Positions 1 to 8,695 of a stretch of 64,000 nucleotides of DNA are shown here, one piece after another. The DNA lies in assembly GCF_008632125.1 (NCBI RefSeq), contig NZ_VWRN01000045.1:310001-374000 (forward strand), given 5' to 3'. Position numbers and translations under genes: made by a program. Under the pieces are notes generated by a model. That model was not told the origin of the DNA, searched no databases, and was given only the letters and a program-made list of their open reading frames with translations. The stretch is from Cupriavidus cauae. Lineage in GTDB: Bacteria > Pseudomonadota > Gammaproteobacteria > Burkholderiales > Burkholderiaceae. Position 1 is the first letter of the stretch. The number at the start of each line of letters is the position of its first letter.

Positions 1-207
1 GCCGCCGGGCGTCGTGATGCGCGTGGCGGCCTGGCCCAGCCACAGGACCTCGGTTTTGCCTGCGGCAGTCTGGCCCGCGGCGGACGGCAGGAGGGCCGGT
101 GTGGAGGCGGACGTCGCGGTGGGGGCGGTCGGGCCTGTAGGCGCGGTGGCGCATGCACCGAGCAACGTCAGCAGGGCGGCGAGCAGAAGGGGGCGCGCTT
201 GTGGCAT
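1..207 (-). CDS. MBL-fold metal-dependent hydrolase lipoprotein (3' part missing)
   Basis: Only the first 69 codons lie in the window; the gene runs off the left edge. The start at 207 is followed by a short hydrophobic signal with a clear lipobox (LLGAC), then a Pro/Thr/Ala-rich linker. The remaining residues (KTEVLWLGQAATRITTPGG) look like the first beta strands of the metallo-beta-lactamase superfamily 'metal-dependent hydrolase' type (UPF0173-like), where a WLGH-like strand opens the fold. The metal-binding HxHxDH motif would lie outside the window, so the enzyme assignment is provisional. It is predicted to be an outer-membrane or periplasmic lipoprotein, since the residue after the lipobox Cys is Ala. 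Confidence 0.6.
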   Translation of the reverse strand, partial: MPQARPLLLAALLTLLGACATAPTGPTAPTATSASTPALLPSAAGQTAAGKTEVLWLGQAATRITTPGG

Positions 208-570
208 GGCTTCCTCCGGGCGTTGTGGGCGAGGACGACGTGGGCGCAGGCGTGATGCGAACCAAAGCGACTGCCAAGCGGCAGTATTGGTACGCGCCAT
301 GGCGGTGTCAACCTGACGGGGATTGGCTCGTCTTCTCCGCCCGGCCAGCGCGCCCGCTCGGTACATCGATGATCTCCGTATCCTCCAAGGTCCCGAATAG
401 CGCCACCAACGAAATATCAAAATATTTGAATAAAAAGACCAAACCAACGTACTTCTTCAGGCTCGGCGGACCTCTATAGTTCGGCACATGGACAACGCGA
501 CGGCGCAACAAACCCAAGCGCGGCAGCGTCCGGATCGATTCAAATCTGCTGACTAATAAAGGAGAAAGCC
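208..570. other. 363-bp intergenic region between divergent genes
   Basis: I see no convincing gene here. It holds a small hairpin (ACTGCC-AAGC-GGCAGT, 270-285), an AT-rich patch at about 405-435, and a TATAGT hexamer at 475-480 that could be the -10 element of the rightward DGAR-repeat gene. No CusR-type ATGACA/TGTCAT dyad was found here, unlike upstream of the paralogue at 18.2 kb. Confidence 0.4.
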
Positions 571-954
571 ATGCCCAAGAACGCGACCCTGAAGATCGCC
601 TCCGCTCTGCTGCTGTCGCTCGCCGGTGCCGGGATCGCGCAGGCCGCGACGGTCCCCGCGGACAAGTACGGCTACGAGTTCCGCACGCCGCAGACGTTCA
701 CCGATGGTGCCCGCACCTTCGACGTGCATAGCGATGGCGCCCGCGGCTTCGACCCGTACACGCAGGGCGCCCGCAAGGCCGACCCCTATGTCGACGGCGC
801 GCGCAAGGTTGCCGGCCTGGATCGCGTGGGCGTCTCGGCCACGCCCGGTCGGGCCGCCGATGCGTACACGGACGGCGCCCGCGGCTTCGATGCCTTCAGC
901 GAAGGCGCGCGCGGCTTCAATCCCTACCTCGACGGCGCCCGGGCCCAGGCCTGA
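571..954 (+). CDS. Secreted DGAR decapeptide-repeat protein, copy 1
   Basis: A 127-residue protein with a Sec signal peptide (hydrophobic residues about 6-22, cleavage near AQA-AT). The mature part is built from imperfect ten-residue repeats with the core [DQE]GAR followed by x-x-D/N-x-[YHF] (for example DGARGFDPYT, EGARGFNPYL), seven DGAR-like cores in all. It has no cysteine and no enzyme motif. GGAG lies about 7 bp before the ATG. A 78-residue paralogue with the same signature lies at 18159-18395 next to a CusRS-type system. The function is unknown; a small periplasmic, possibly metal- or stress-related protein is an inference from the paralogue's context. Confidence 0.85.
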   Translation: MPKNATLKIASALLLSLAGAGIAQAATVPADKYGYEFRTPQTFTDGARTFDVHSDGARGFDPYTQGARKADPYVDGARKVAGLDRVGVSATPGRAADAYTDGARGFDAFSEGARGFNPYLDGARAQA

Positions 955-1097
955 TGCCGGGCGGCGCGACCGGGTACACGGCGGCGCGCCGCACTCGCTG
1001 TCCGCAGGGGGCAGGAGCGGATATTGGTGAAGGTGGCGGCGAAGTAGTGGCGAGGTGGTGTCCATGTGGCCGGCGAGGTGGCGGCGAAGCAGGCCGC

Positions 1098-2300
1098 TCA
1101 GCCGCGCCCCATCAGCCGCCGGCCGCTGCCCACCGTCAGCGCCGCCAACACCAGCAGCACCGCGCCGCCGATCAAGGTCGCAGCGATGGAGATGCGGTCC
1201 AGCAGCATGCCGCCGAACGCGGCGCCCAGCATGATCGCCAGCTGGATCGCCGCCACCATCAGGCCGCCGCCGCTCTCGGGCTCGTCCTCGATGCCGCGGG
1301 ACAGCCAGGTCGACCAGCAGACCGGGATCGCGGCGTTCAGCGCGCCCCATGCCACCATCGCGACAGCAACCGCCCAGAAGCTGTGCCCGAACGCCAGCAT
1401 GGCGACGGTCGCGGCCGCCAGCGCCAAGGGCAGCCCCATCAGCAGCCGATACAGCGAGCGGCCCACCCACGCCGAGGCGTAGTACGTCCCGATAAAGCCC
1501 GCGACGCCGAGCCCCAGCAACAGCAGCGACAGCTCTGGCACGGTGACCTGCGTGTAGCGCTCCAGGAACGGCCGGAAGTAGGTGAAGGCCGCGAAGGCCC
1601 CGCCGAACGTCAGCATCACGGCGACCATCGCGATGGCGACATGCGGGCGCCCGAGCAGTCGGAAGACCTTGCCGACCGGATTGGTGGCCCGCGGCGGCAT
1701 CGACGGCAGGCTGAACCATTGCCAGAGCAGATTGGCGAGCACGAACGGCACCAGTACCCAGAACACGCCGCGCCAGCCGATGATGCCGCCCAGGTAGCTG
1801 CCGATCGGTGCGGCAAACGCCGTGGCCATCCCATTGCCGGTGTACATGATGCCGAGCGCCTTGGGTACGTCGGCGGCTGGCACCAGCCGCATGATGGTCG
1901 CGGTCGCCAGGGCCCAGAAGCCGCCGATGGTGATGCCCAGCAGCCCGCGCGCCACCATCAGCACCGCGAAGTTCGGCGCGATTGCGATCAGCACCAGCGA
2001 GGCCAGCATGACGCCGGTCAGCGCCATCAGCACGCGGCGGCGGTCGAAGCGGCCGGCGACCGTGGCGATGAACAGGCTGGCGATGACGGCGAACAGGCCG
2101 GAAATCGAGATGGCTTGTCCCGCCATCCCTTCGGTGGCATGCAGGTCGGCGGCGATCGGCGTCAGCAGGCTGATCGGCATGAACTCGGAGGCGATCAGCA
2201 TGGCCACGCACATGGTCATCGTGCCGATGGCGCTCCAGCGCTCGCGGCGCGATGAGGCAAGGGGCAGGGCTGCGGAATTTGTCACGGTATCGAAGCGCAT
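1098..2300 (-). CDS. MFS exporter, NepI-like (DHA1 family)
   Basis: A 400-residue protein with 12 predicted membrane helices. Several stretches resemble E. coli NepI (purine ribonucleoside efflux): an EFMPISLLTPIAADL-type TM1, GFWALATATIMRLVP, a WRGVFW loop and a WSTWLSRG segment in the second half. NepI exports inosine and guanosine by proton antiport in the inner membrane. The substrate here is inferred from family likeness only; other DHA1 drug or sugar exporters are possible. The gene is monocistronic by position: a 166-bp gap with a strong terminator separates it from the upstream molybdenum hydroxylase genes. Confidence 0.7.
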   Translation of the reverse strand: MRFDTVTNSAALPLASSRRERWSAIGTMTMCVAMLIASEFMPISLLTPIAADLHATEGMAGQAISISGLFAVIASLFIATVAGRFDRRRVLMALTGVMLASLVLIAIAPNFAVLMVARGLLGITIGGFWALATATIMRLVPAADVPKALGIMYTGNGMATAFAAPIGSYLGGIIGWRGVFWVLVPFVLANLLWQWFSLPSMPPRATNPVGKVFRLLGRPHVAIAMVAVMLTFGGAFAAFTYFRPFLERYTQVTVPELSLLLLGLGVAGFIGTYYASAWVGRSLYRLLMGLPLALAAATVAMLAFGHSFWAVAVAMVAWGALNAAIPVCWSTWLSRGIEDEPESGGGLMVAAIQLAIMLGAAFGGMLLDRISIAATLIGGAVLLVLAALTVGSGRRLMGRG

Positions 2301-2397
2301 CGACGTCTGAATATCAATCCACGAAGGCGTGACGAGCCCTTGCGGCCGTTCAGCGCAATGGCGGGCACGTCGGAGGGCACGTCGGAGTAAAAGGGGG

Positions 2398-2428
2398 CCC
2401 CGCGCAGGTCAGCGTGACCTGCGCGGGG
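2398..2428 (-). terminator. Intrinsic terminator of the iorA-iorB operon
   Basis: A perfect 14-bp stem (CCCCGCGCAGGTCA, 2398-2411, against TGACCTGCGCGGGG, 2415-2428) with a GCG loop. On the minus strand it is followed by a short T run (CCTTTTA). It lies 38 bp beyond the iorB stop. Confidence 0.85.
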
Positions 2429-2466
2429 GGCGATCGGGACGGCGATCGGGGCGGAAAGCGCGGCGC

Positions 2467-4782
2467 TTACGCGACCGTGCGGACCGGCAGGCTGCGGATG
2501 CGTTTACCGGTGGCCGCGAAGATCGCGTTGCACAGCGCGGGCGCCACGGGCGGCACCGGGGGCTCCCCGACGCCGCCGGGCGGCGTGTCGTGGCTGCCGT
2601 TGACCAGGTGGGTGCGGATCACGCGCGGCGAGGCGTGGTGGCGCAGCACCTCGTAGTCGTGGAAATTGCTCTGCTTCACGCGTCCTTTCTCGAAGCTGAT
2701 CTCGCTGGTCAGCGCCAGGCTCAGGCCCATGATGGCGCCGCCTTCCATCTGCGCGCGGATGCGCTCCGGGTTGATCTGCGGCCCGCAGTCCATCGCCATG
2801 TCGACGGCGACGACCTGCACCTCGCCCTTGTCGTTCACGGCGACCTCGACCACCGTGGCCGTGTAGCTCATGAAGCTGTAGCAGAAGGCCAGGCCCAGGC
2901 CATGCCCGCGCGGCAGCTTGCGGCCCCAGCGCGCGCCGCGGGCGGCGGCCTCGATCACGTCGCGCAGCCGGCCGGTGTCGTAGGGATAGCGCTCCGGCGA
3001 CTCGGTGTAGTTCCAGGTGTCCGCCATGGTGCGCGGATCGATCTTGCGTGCCGGGCCGATCAGGTCCAGCGCGAACTGCTTGTGGTCCTTGCCGGCGCGA
3101 TGCGCCAGTTCGGCAATGAAGCACTGCGCGGCAAAGGCATGCGGGATATTGGCGACCGAGCGGAACCAGCCGATGCGGGCGTGGGCTTCGACCTCGGCGG
3201 TCTCGACCCGGACGTTCGGAATCCGGTACGGCATGTTGATGGCCGACATGCCCGACTCGAACAGCTGCTGGCCCTTGGCGCCCTGCGTAAACAGCGAGCC
3301 GATGGTCGGCGCCGCGCTGCGGTGCAGCCAGGTCTGCGGCCTGCCGTCCTTGCCGACCACGGCTTCGATCCGCTCCACCGACACCGTGTGCAGGTAGTCG
3401 TGATGGATGTCGTCCTCGCGCGTCCATACCAGCTTGACCGGCGTACGCGGCATGGCCTGCGCGACGATCGCGGCCTCGTCGACGAAGTCCGGCTTGGACT
3501 TGCGGCCGAAGCCGCCGCCCAGCAGCAGCACGTTGACGCGCACGTCCTTGGGCTCGAGCTTGAGCCGCTTGGCCACGGCGGTCTGCGCGGCAACCGGATT
3601 CTGGATCGACGTCCATACCTCGGCGGACTTGCCGCTGACGCGCACGGTGGCAACCGGAGGCTCCATCGAGGCGTGGGCCAGATGGGGGACGTAGTACTCG
3701 GCGGCGTAGCGCTCGGCCTCCGCGCTGTTGTTCCACGCGGCCGGCGCATCGCCTTCGTTGCGCACGACCTTGCCCGGTTTGCGCGCGGCGACCTCGAGCG
3801 TGCGGCGATACGCGGCGGAATCGTAGCCGGCGTTGGGCCCATCGTCCCAGTCGATCTCGAGCGCGGCACGGCCCTGCATCGCGGCCCAGGTATTGCGCGC
3901 CACCACGGCGACGCCGCCCAGCGGCTGGAAGGCCGGCGCGCCGCTGAACGGCGGGATTTCGACGACCTTCAGCACGCCCGGTACGGCCAGCGCCTTCTCG
4001 GCGCGGACGGCCCGCGCCTTGCCGCCAACCACCGGCGGCCGTGCCACCACGGCATAGACCATATTCGGCAGGCGCACGTCCATGCCGTAGGTGGCCTGAC
4101 CCTTGCCGATCGCTTCCAGATCGACCATCCGCACGCGGTCCTTGCCGATGTAGCGGAACTGGTCTGGCGTCTTCAGCTTGAGCGTGCCCTCGGCAGGGAC
4201 TGGCTGCTTCGCGGCGTCGGCGGCAAGCTCGCCATAAGGCAGGCGCCGGCCCGTTGGCAGGTGCACCACTTCATGCCGTTGCGCGCGGACCTCGCCGACC
4301 GGCACGGCCCAACGCGCGGCGGCCGCTGCTTCCAGCATCTGCCGTGCCGCCGCACCGACGCGCCGCATCGGCATCAGGAAGTGCCGCACGCTGCGGGACC
4401 CGTCGACGTTCTGGTTGCCGTAGCGGGTCTCGTTGGCCTCGGCCTGCACCACCTTGACGCGGTCCCAGTTCGCCTCCATCTCGTCGGCGACGACCATCGG
4501 CAGGCTGGTTCGCACGCCGGTGCCCATCTCGGCGCGGTGCGCGACGATGGTCACCGTGCCGTCCGCGCCGATCGAGACGAACACCAGCGGGTCGGACACC
4601 GTGCCGCCGGGCATGGAGTCGGCGCCGTATTTCTTCGGCGCGTCGTCGTCCGCGTGCGCCAGGCCAATGACGCCAATGACGCCATTGGCGCCGACCGCCA
4701 GCGACAGCGTGCCGAGCAGCGTTCCCTGCAGGAAGCCGCGGCGGGACAGGTCCGGTGCCTGGATCGAGTCGTTGTCGCGCAT
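2467..4782 (-). CDS. Molybdopterin-binding hydroxylase large subunit (isoquinoline 1-oxidoreductase beta type), Tat-exported
   Basis: A 771-residue large subunit of the xanthine dehydrogenase/aldehyde oxidase superfamily, of the IorB-like membrane-associated branch. The N-terminus has a twin-arginine motif (SRRGFLQG) and a hydrophobic stretch, so it is probably exported folded with its cofactor. Family landmarks include the GGGFGRK molybdopterin-contact loop and the catalytic-Glu motif GGVGEPPVPP (Glu740), which activates the Mo-bound hydroxyl. The start at 4782 overlaps the stop of the small subunit by one base (TGATG), which implies translational coupling. No cytochrome electron acceptor is encoded next to it. 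The substrate (an N-heterocycle or aldehyde) cannot be read from sequence. Confidence 0.85.
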   Translation of the reverse strand: MRDNDSIQAPDLSRRGFLQGTLLGTLSLAVGANGVIGVIGLAHADDDAPKKYGADSMPGGTVSDPLVFVSIGADGTVTIVAHRAEMGTGVRTSLPMVVADEMEANWDRVKVVQAEANETRYGNQNVDGSRSVRHFLMPMRRVGAAARQMLEAAAAARWAVPVGEVRAQRHEVVHLPTGRRLPYGELAADAAKQPVPAEGTLKLKTPDQFRYIGKDRVRMVDLEAIGKGQATYGMDVRLPNMVYAVVARPPVVGGKARAVRAEKALAVPGVLKVVEIPPFSGAPAFQPLGGVAVVARNTWAAMQGRAALEIDWDDGPNAGYDSAAYRRTLEVAARKPGKVVRNEGDAPAAWNNSAEAERYAAEYYVPHLAHASMEPPVATVRVSGKSAEVWTSIQNPVAAQTAVAKRLKLEPKDVRVNVLLLGGGFGRKSKPDFVDEAAIVAQAMPRTPVKLVWTREDDIHHDYLHTVSVERIEAVVGKDGRPQTWLHRSAAPTIGSLFTQGAKGQQLFESGMSAINMPYRIPNVRVETAEVEAHARIGWFRSVANIPHAFAAQCFIAELAHRAGKDHKQFALDLIGPARKIDPRTMADTWNYTESPERYPYDTGRLRDVIEAAARGARWGRKLPRGHGLGLAFCYSFMSYTATVVEVAVNDKGEVQVVAVDMAMDCGPQINPERIRAQMEGGAIMGLSLALTSEISFEKGRVKQSNFHDYEVLRHHASPRVIRTHLVNGSHDTPPGGVGEPPVPPVAPALCNAIFAATGKRIRSLPVRTVA

Positions 4783-5252
4783 CACTTGCCTCCCTTGGCC
4801 AGGGCGCCGGCCGCCTGCTTGATGGCGGCGCGGATTCGCGGATAGGTGCCGCAGCGGCAGATATTGCCGCTCATCGCCTCGTCGATCTGGCGCTCGCTGG
4901 GGGCCGGCGTGGCCTTCAGCAGGCTGACCGCGGACATGATCTGCCCGGCCTGGCAGTAACCGCACTGCGCGACGTTGTTCTCTACCCAGGCCTTCTGCAC
5001 CGCGCGGCCGACGCGATCGGCTTCCACGCCCTCGATCGTCGTGATGGCGTGCCCGTCCGCCGCGGAGACCGCGGTGATGCAGGCGCGAATCGGCGAGCCG
5101 TCCATATGCACCGTGCAGGCGCCGCACAGTGCCATGCCGCAGCCGAACTTGGTGCCGGTCATGCCCAGCTCATCGCGCAACACCCACAGCAGTGGGGTGT
5201 CGCCCGGGACGTCGACTTCCTTGATCTGACCGTTCAATTGGAGGCGTGCCAT
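4782..5252 (-). CDS. (2Fe-2S) small subunit of the molybdenum hydroxylase (isoquinoline 1-oxidoreductase alpha type)
   Basis: A 156-residue protein, the usual length for the two-cluster subunit of this family. The plant-ferredoxin-type cluster ligands are Cys38, Cys43, Cys46 and Cys58 (CGMALCGAC signature). The second helical cluster uses Cys97, Cys100, Cys132 and Cys134 (CGYC...CRC). It passes electrons from the molybdenum centre of the downstream partner to an external acceptor. It has no signal of its own and probably rides through Tat with the large subunit. It is the first gene of the two-gene operon, facing the divergent LysR gene. Confidence 0.9.
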   Translation of the reverse strand: MARLQLNGQIKEVDVPGDTPLLWVLRDELGMTGTKFGCGMALCGACTVHMDGSPIRACITAVSAADGHAITTIEGVEADRVGRAVQKAWVENNVAQCGYCQAGQIMSAVSLLKATPAPSERQIDEAMSGNICRCGTYPRIRAAIKQAAGALAKGGK

Positions 5253-5385
5253 GGTGCAATAGGGGAGTAATGGAATGGGGGTGGGTTTTTTATTCGGCGG
5301 CGAGCCTGCAGCCGGGCTGCGCGTCAGCGCAATGATATTCGGTTATTTGGAATGGATCATTACGCCAATCGGCAAGCACTCATGT

Positions 5386-5400
5386 ATTGTATTCATCAAT
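5386..5400. promoter_or_regulatory. LysR-type binding site candidate
   Basis: ATTG-N7-CAAT dyad that contains a T-N11-A core. It lies between the divergent iorA and lysR genes, 134 bp before iorA and 122 bp before the chosen lysR start. Confidence 0.4.
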
Positions 5401-5521
5401 GTTTTCCCCTGCAGGGGACGACGAAGACGATATTCCGCTATCCCGCCATCCCGCTATCCGTATGGAATGCGGGCAGTCACCGCAACGGCAATTGCAACCG
5501 CAAACCCCAACCGCAGCTCGC

Positions 5522-6412
5522 ATGGCACGCGATAACATCAACGACATTCTCGCCTTTCTGGCCGTCGCCCGGGAACGCAGCTTCACGCGCGCGGCCGCCA
5601 GGCTCGGCGTCTCGCAATCCGCGCTCAGCCATACCATCCGCGCGCTGGAGACGCGGCTGGGCGTGCGGCTGCTGACCCGCACCACGCGCAGCGTATCGCC
5701 GACCGAGGCCGGTGAACGGTTGATCCAGACCGTGGCGCCCAGGCTGGAAGAGGTCGAGGCCGAAATTTCCGCGGTCAGGGAATTGGGCGACAAGCCGATC
5801 GGCACCGTGCGCATCACGGCGATCGATCATGTCATCGACAATATCCTGATGCCGCGGCTGTCGAGCCTGCTGGCGGCCTATCCCGAATTGCGCGTCGAAA
5901 TGAATTCGGACTACCGGATGGTCGATATCGCGGCCGAGCAATACGATATCGGCGTGCGCTGGGGCGACCAGATCGCCAAGGACATGATCGCGGTGCGGCT
6001 GACGCCGGATGTACAGATGATGATCGTCGGCGCGCCGGACTATTTCGCGGCGCACGGCGAACCACGCTCTCTCGAAGACCTGCTCAGGCACAACTGCATC
6101 ACGCTGCGGCTCAGCGGCGGCGGCTTGTATGCCTGGGAACTCCGCCACAAGCGGCGCGCGGTCCAGGTTTGCGTCAGCGGGCAGCTGACCTTCAACACCG
6201 CCTATCAGATGGTGCGTGCCGCGGCCAGCGGCGGCGGCCTGGCCTTCGTGACGGAGGACCTGGCCGAACCCTATCTGCGCGACGGGAGTCTGCGCAGGGT
6301 CATGGACAATTTCTGTCCGAAGTTTCCGGGACTGTTTGCCTACTATCCGAACCGGCGCCATGCCTCCCGGGCGCTGAGGCTGGTGATCGAAGCGATCCGC
6401 TGCCCGGAATGA
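5522..6412 (+). CDS. LysR-family transcriptional regulator, divergent from iorAB
   Basis: A 296-residue LTTR. The winged helix-turn-helix lies at about residues 1-60 (INDILAFLAVARERSFTRAAARLGVS, broken here for length) and the periplasmic-binding-like effector domain follows. I chose the ATG at 5522 because the family motif begins directly after it; upstream in-frame starts would add about 45 low-complexity Gln/Pro residues. The divergent layout suggests it controls the molybdenum hydroxylase operon and itself; that is inferred from position. The effector domain resembles the CrgA/YafC-like group. Confidence 0.85.
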   Translation: MARDNINDILAFLAVARERSFTRAAARLGVSQSALSHTIRALETRLGVRLLTRTTRSVSPTEAGERLIQTVAPRLEEVEAEISAVRELGDKPIGTVRITAIDHVIDNILMPRLSSLLAAYPELRVEMNSDYRMVDIAAEQYDIGVRWGDQIAKDMIAVRLTPDVQMMIVGAPDYFAAHGEPRSLEDLLRHNCITLRLSGGGLYAWELRHKRRAVQVCVSGQLTFNTAYQMVRAAASGGGLAFVTEDLAEPYLRDGSLRRVMDNFCPKFPGLFAYYPNRRHASRALRLVIEAIRCPE

Positions 6413-6427
6413 GGCGAACAACGACGC

Positions 6428-6457
6428 GGCGGGGCGCGACTCGCGCCGCGCCCCGCC
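6428..6457. terminator. Bidirectional terminator hairpin
   Basis: An 11-bp perfect GC stem (GGCGGGGCGCG against CGCGCCCCGCC) with an 8-nt loop, between the convergent lysR and ridA-like genes. It has no strong T run. Confidence 0.6.
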
Positions 6458-6497
6458 CGCCCCGCCGAAAGGGCCTCCCTACCGCAATGCAGCCCGC

Positions 6498-6974
6498 TCA
6501 GGGCTTCACTGCAATCGCCCCGATCTCCACGGCCACATCGCGCGGCAGCCTGGCTACCTGCACCGTCGCGCGCGCCGGCGTGACGCCGGTGAAGTAGGTC
6601 CCGTAGACCTCGTTCATCTTGGCGAAGTCGTTCAGGTCCTTCAGGTAGACCGTGGTGGAAACCACGTTGGCCATCGTCATCCCGTCGGCGGCCAGCACCG
6701 CCTTCAGGTTGTCGAGTACCAGCCGGGTCTGCGCCTCGATCGGCGCGTCCTTCATCAACTCCCCGGTCTTCGGATGGATCGGGATCTGCCCCGCCAGGTA
6801 CAGCACATTGCCGGCACGGACCGCCTGCGAATAGGGTCCGATGGCCTTGGGCGCATCGGGCGACGAGACGGCACGCAGTGCACCACCTTGCATGGCGCCG
6901 CCATGCTGGGCGCAGGCGGACAGCGATGCCACCCCGCAAGCCGCGGCGGCAATCAATGCGATCGATCGTTTCAT
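6498..6974 (-). CDS. Exported RidA/YjgF-family lipoprotein
   Basis: A 158-residue protein. The C-terminal 125 residues are a complete Rid domain (IGPYSQAV at 46-53, [23 protein letters not shown] with the key carboxylate-binding Arg135, and Glu150). Rid proteins hydrolyse reactive enamines and imines released by PLP enzymes. Unusually, the N-terminus is a lipoprotein signal (lipobox LSAC, Cys21 followed by Ala), so the protein should sit in the periplasm on the outer membrane. The gene follows a Tat-type PLP enzyme by 34 bp in the same operon. This suggests the pair deals with an imine made outside the cytoplasm, which is an inference. Confidence 0.9.
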   Translation of the reverse strand: MKRSIALIAAAACGVASLSACAQHGGAMQGGALRAVSSPDAPKAIGPYSQAVRAGNVLYLAGQIPIHPKTGELMKDAPIEAQTRLVLDNLKAVLAADGMTMANVVSTTVYLKDLNDFAKMNEVYGTYFTGVTPARATVQVARLPRDVAVEIGAIAVKP

Positions 6975-7008
6975 GGGCTGACTCTTGTTGGAATTGGATT
7001 GGGGTCGG

Positions 7009-8460
7009 TTACGCCATGGCGCCGGACAGATTCCACATCGAATCCACCAGCCGGTCGATGTCGTTGGCGTCGTGCCACAGGTGCGTCGAGATGCGGATGC
7101 CGTAGTGCTGGGCGGGCGCGCCGATGACTTCGAAATTGACCGAGCGGATCACGAAGCCCGGCGAAAAGTCGCTCAGCATGCGGTTGACGAACGTCGTTGC
7201 CTTCTGCTGGTTCATCGCATCGTCGCGGTTGCGGAACGGGTTGAAGCAGGTCAGCGCCGAGACCAGCTTCGGATCGTCCTTCGGCGAGTACAGCGAATCG
7301 ATGCCCCAGCGCTCGACGATCTTTTCCTTCAGATAGGCCGACAGCGTCAGGTCGTAGGTCTCGATCTTCTTCCGGCCGATCGAGTCCCACATCTCGCAGG
7401 CGCGGGCGAGCGACTTGAACATCGGCACGTGCAGGCTGCCGCAGGACGTCACCGTGGCCGCGATGTCATAGGAGCCGCGCGGCTGCTGCCTCGCGTAGGA
7501 ACTGGTATGGATCGGGAACCAGTCGGGCAGCGGCAGCGGGTTCGATGCGCGCATCTTGTTGCGGATGACCAGGATGCCGGTCGAGCCCGGGCCGCACTGC
7601 CACTTGTGTCCGGCGCCGGACATGAAGTCCATGCCGAGAGCGCCGTAGTCGTACGCCATCATGCCGGGCAGGTGTGCCCCGTCGACGATGCTGATCAGGC
7701 CGTGGGCCTTGACCACCTCCATCAGATCGGCGATCGGCAGCATGGTGCCGGTCTTGTAGGTGGGCGAGGACCACATCATCGCGCGCACCCGCTTGCCCTG
7801 GCCCTTCAACGCACGGATGCGCTCGTCGAACAACTGGACATAGGTGCTGGCGCTCTGGCGGTTGCCGGTCGGCAGCGGGATCATCGACACCTCGATGCCG
7901 TAGCGGTCCACCGCGATATTGAGCGGCGTCAGCCCGCCGCCGTGCTCATGGTTGGTGGTCACCACGACATCGCCCGGCTCCCATTTGATGCCCAGGATCG
8001 CATGGCACATGCCCGACGAGGTGTTGGCCGAGAAGGCCAGTTCGTCGCGATCGACGCCGAAGCCCTTGGCCACGGCCTCGCGCAGGTCGGCGAGGTTGCC
8101 ATAGCCGCTGGCCGAGTCGGCTGCCTTGGCGAAGTTCTCCTGCTGGAAGGTATCGAGCACGACCTGCGGCATCGAGCCGCCGGTGCCGATGTTCATGTAG
8201 ACCTTCTCGGGCTTGAGCACGAACATGCCCTGCACCTGCGCCCAGAAGGCTTCGTCCTGCGTCAGCCGCGAGCGCAGGTCCGAGGCCTGCGCCGACGCGT
8301 CGTCGGAGCAGGCGCCGATCAGCGGCCCCAGGGCCAGCGAGCCGGCGCCGTAGGCCAGCATGCGCAGGAATTCGCGCCGCTTGGGCGTCCACGTCGACAA
8401 GTCGTCCACCTGCGGTTGCGTCGCGACAGCCCGTCTCTGCGTTTGCTTCAACTCGTCCAT
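7009..8460 (-). CDS. Class V aminotransferase-fold PLP enzyme with Tat/lipoprotein signal (isopenicillin-N-epimerase-like)
   Basis: A 483-residue fold-type I PLP protein. Asp260 in the VDGAH motif should bind the PLP pyridine nitrogen and Lys286 in GHKW should form the Schiff base. The annotation tradition for this group is isopenicillin N epimerase or cysteine-desulfurase-like, but the true reaction is unknown. The N-terminus carries a twin-arginine motif (KRREFLRM, residues 27-34), a hydrophobic segment and a lipobox (LIGAC, Cys51, then Ser). It is therefore a predicted folded export and a lipidated periplasmic enzyme, which is rare for a PLP protein. It heads an operon with the RidA-like lipoprotein and lies downstream of a NarL-type regulator. 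Confidence 0.85.
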   Translation of the reverse strand: MDELKQTQRRAVATQPQVDDLSTWTPKRREFLRMLAYGAGSLALGPLIGACSDDASAQASDLRSRLTQDEAFWAQVQGMFVLKPEKVYMNIGTGGSMPQVVLDTFQQENFAKAADSASGYGNLADLREAVAKGFGVDRDELAFSANTSSGMCHAILGIKWEPGDVVVTTNHEHGGGLTPLNIAVDRYGIEVSMIPLPTGNRQSASTYVQLFDERIRALKGQGKRVRAMMWSSPTYKTGTMLPIADLMEVVKAHGLISIVDGAHLPGMMAYDYGALGMDFMSGAGHKWQCGPGSTGILVIRNKMRASNPLPLPDWFPIHTSSYARQQPRGSYDIAATVTSCGSLHVPMFKSLARACEMWDSIGRKKIETYDLTLSAYLKEKIVERWGIDSLYSPKDDPKLVSALTCFNPFRNRDDAMNQQKATTFVNRMLSDFSPGFVIRSVNFEVIGAPAQHYGIRISTHLWHDANDIDRLVDSMWNLSGAMA

Positions 8461-8541
8461 GGTGCTCTCCCGTTTTCGTCCAGCGATCGGCGCATCGGCG
8501 CGTCCGCGTGTTCGAACGCATGGCGCCTGTCCAAAAAAAGT

Positions 8542-8587
8542 CTACGCAAACTACGGTTCCTGCATCAGGACGACTTTCCCCTACGCA
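8542..8587 (-). promoter_or_regulatory. Repeated CTACG motifs upstream of the PLP-enzyme operon
   Basis: Three CTACGSW-like heptamers at 8542, 8551 and 8581 (CTACGCA, CTACGGT, CTACGCA) in the 235-bp gap before the aminotransferase start. Clustered short heptamers are typical of NarL/LuxR-type regulators, and one is encoded just upstream. No other gene is visible in this gap. Confidence 0.35.
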
Positions 8588-8695
8588 GTAATACCGAGAG
8601 TGGGCTTTCCGGGCATGCACAAGGGCGATGCGCAAGCGGTCTTGCGCAGTGCAAACGGCACCATCAAGGGGATGGCACCGCAACAGGAAAGATCG

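Noticed and set aside
308..517. A 69-codon minus-strand open frame in the first intergenic region
   Set aside because: No ribosome site or recognisable pattern; part of the hydrophobic appearance comes from an AT-rich non-coding patch.
2329..4845. An 838-codon open frame on the plus strand opposite iorB
   Set aside because: It has the same antisense composition (Arg/His/Ala/Asp-rich), no ribosome site and no recognisable fold.
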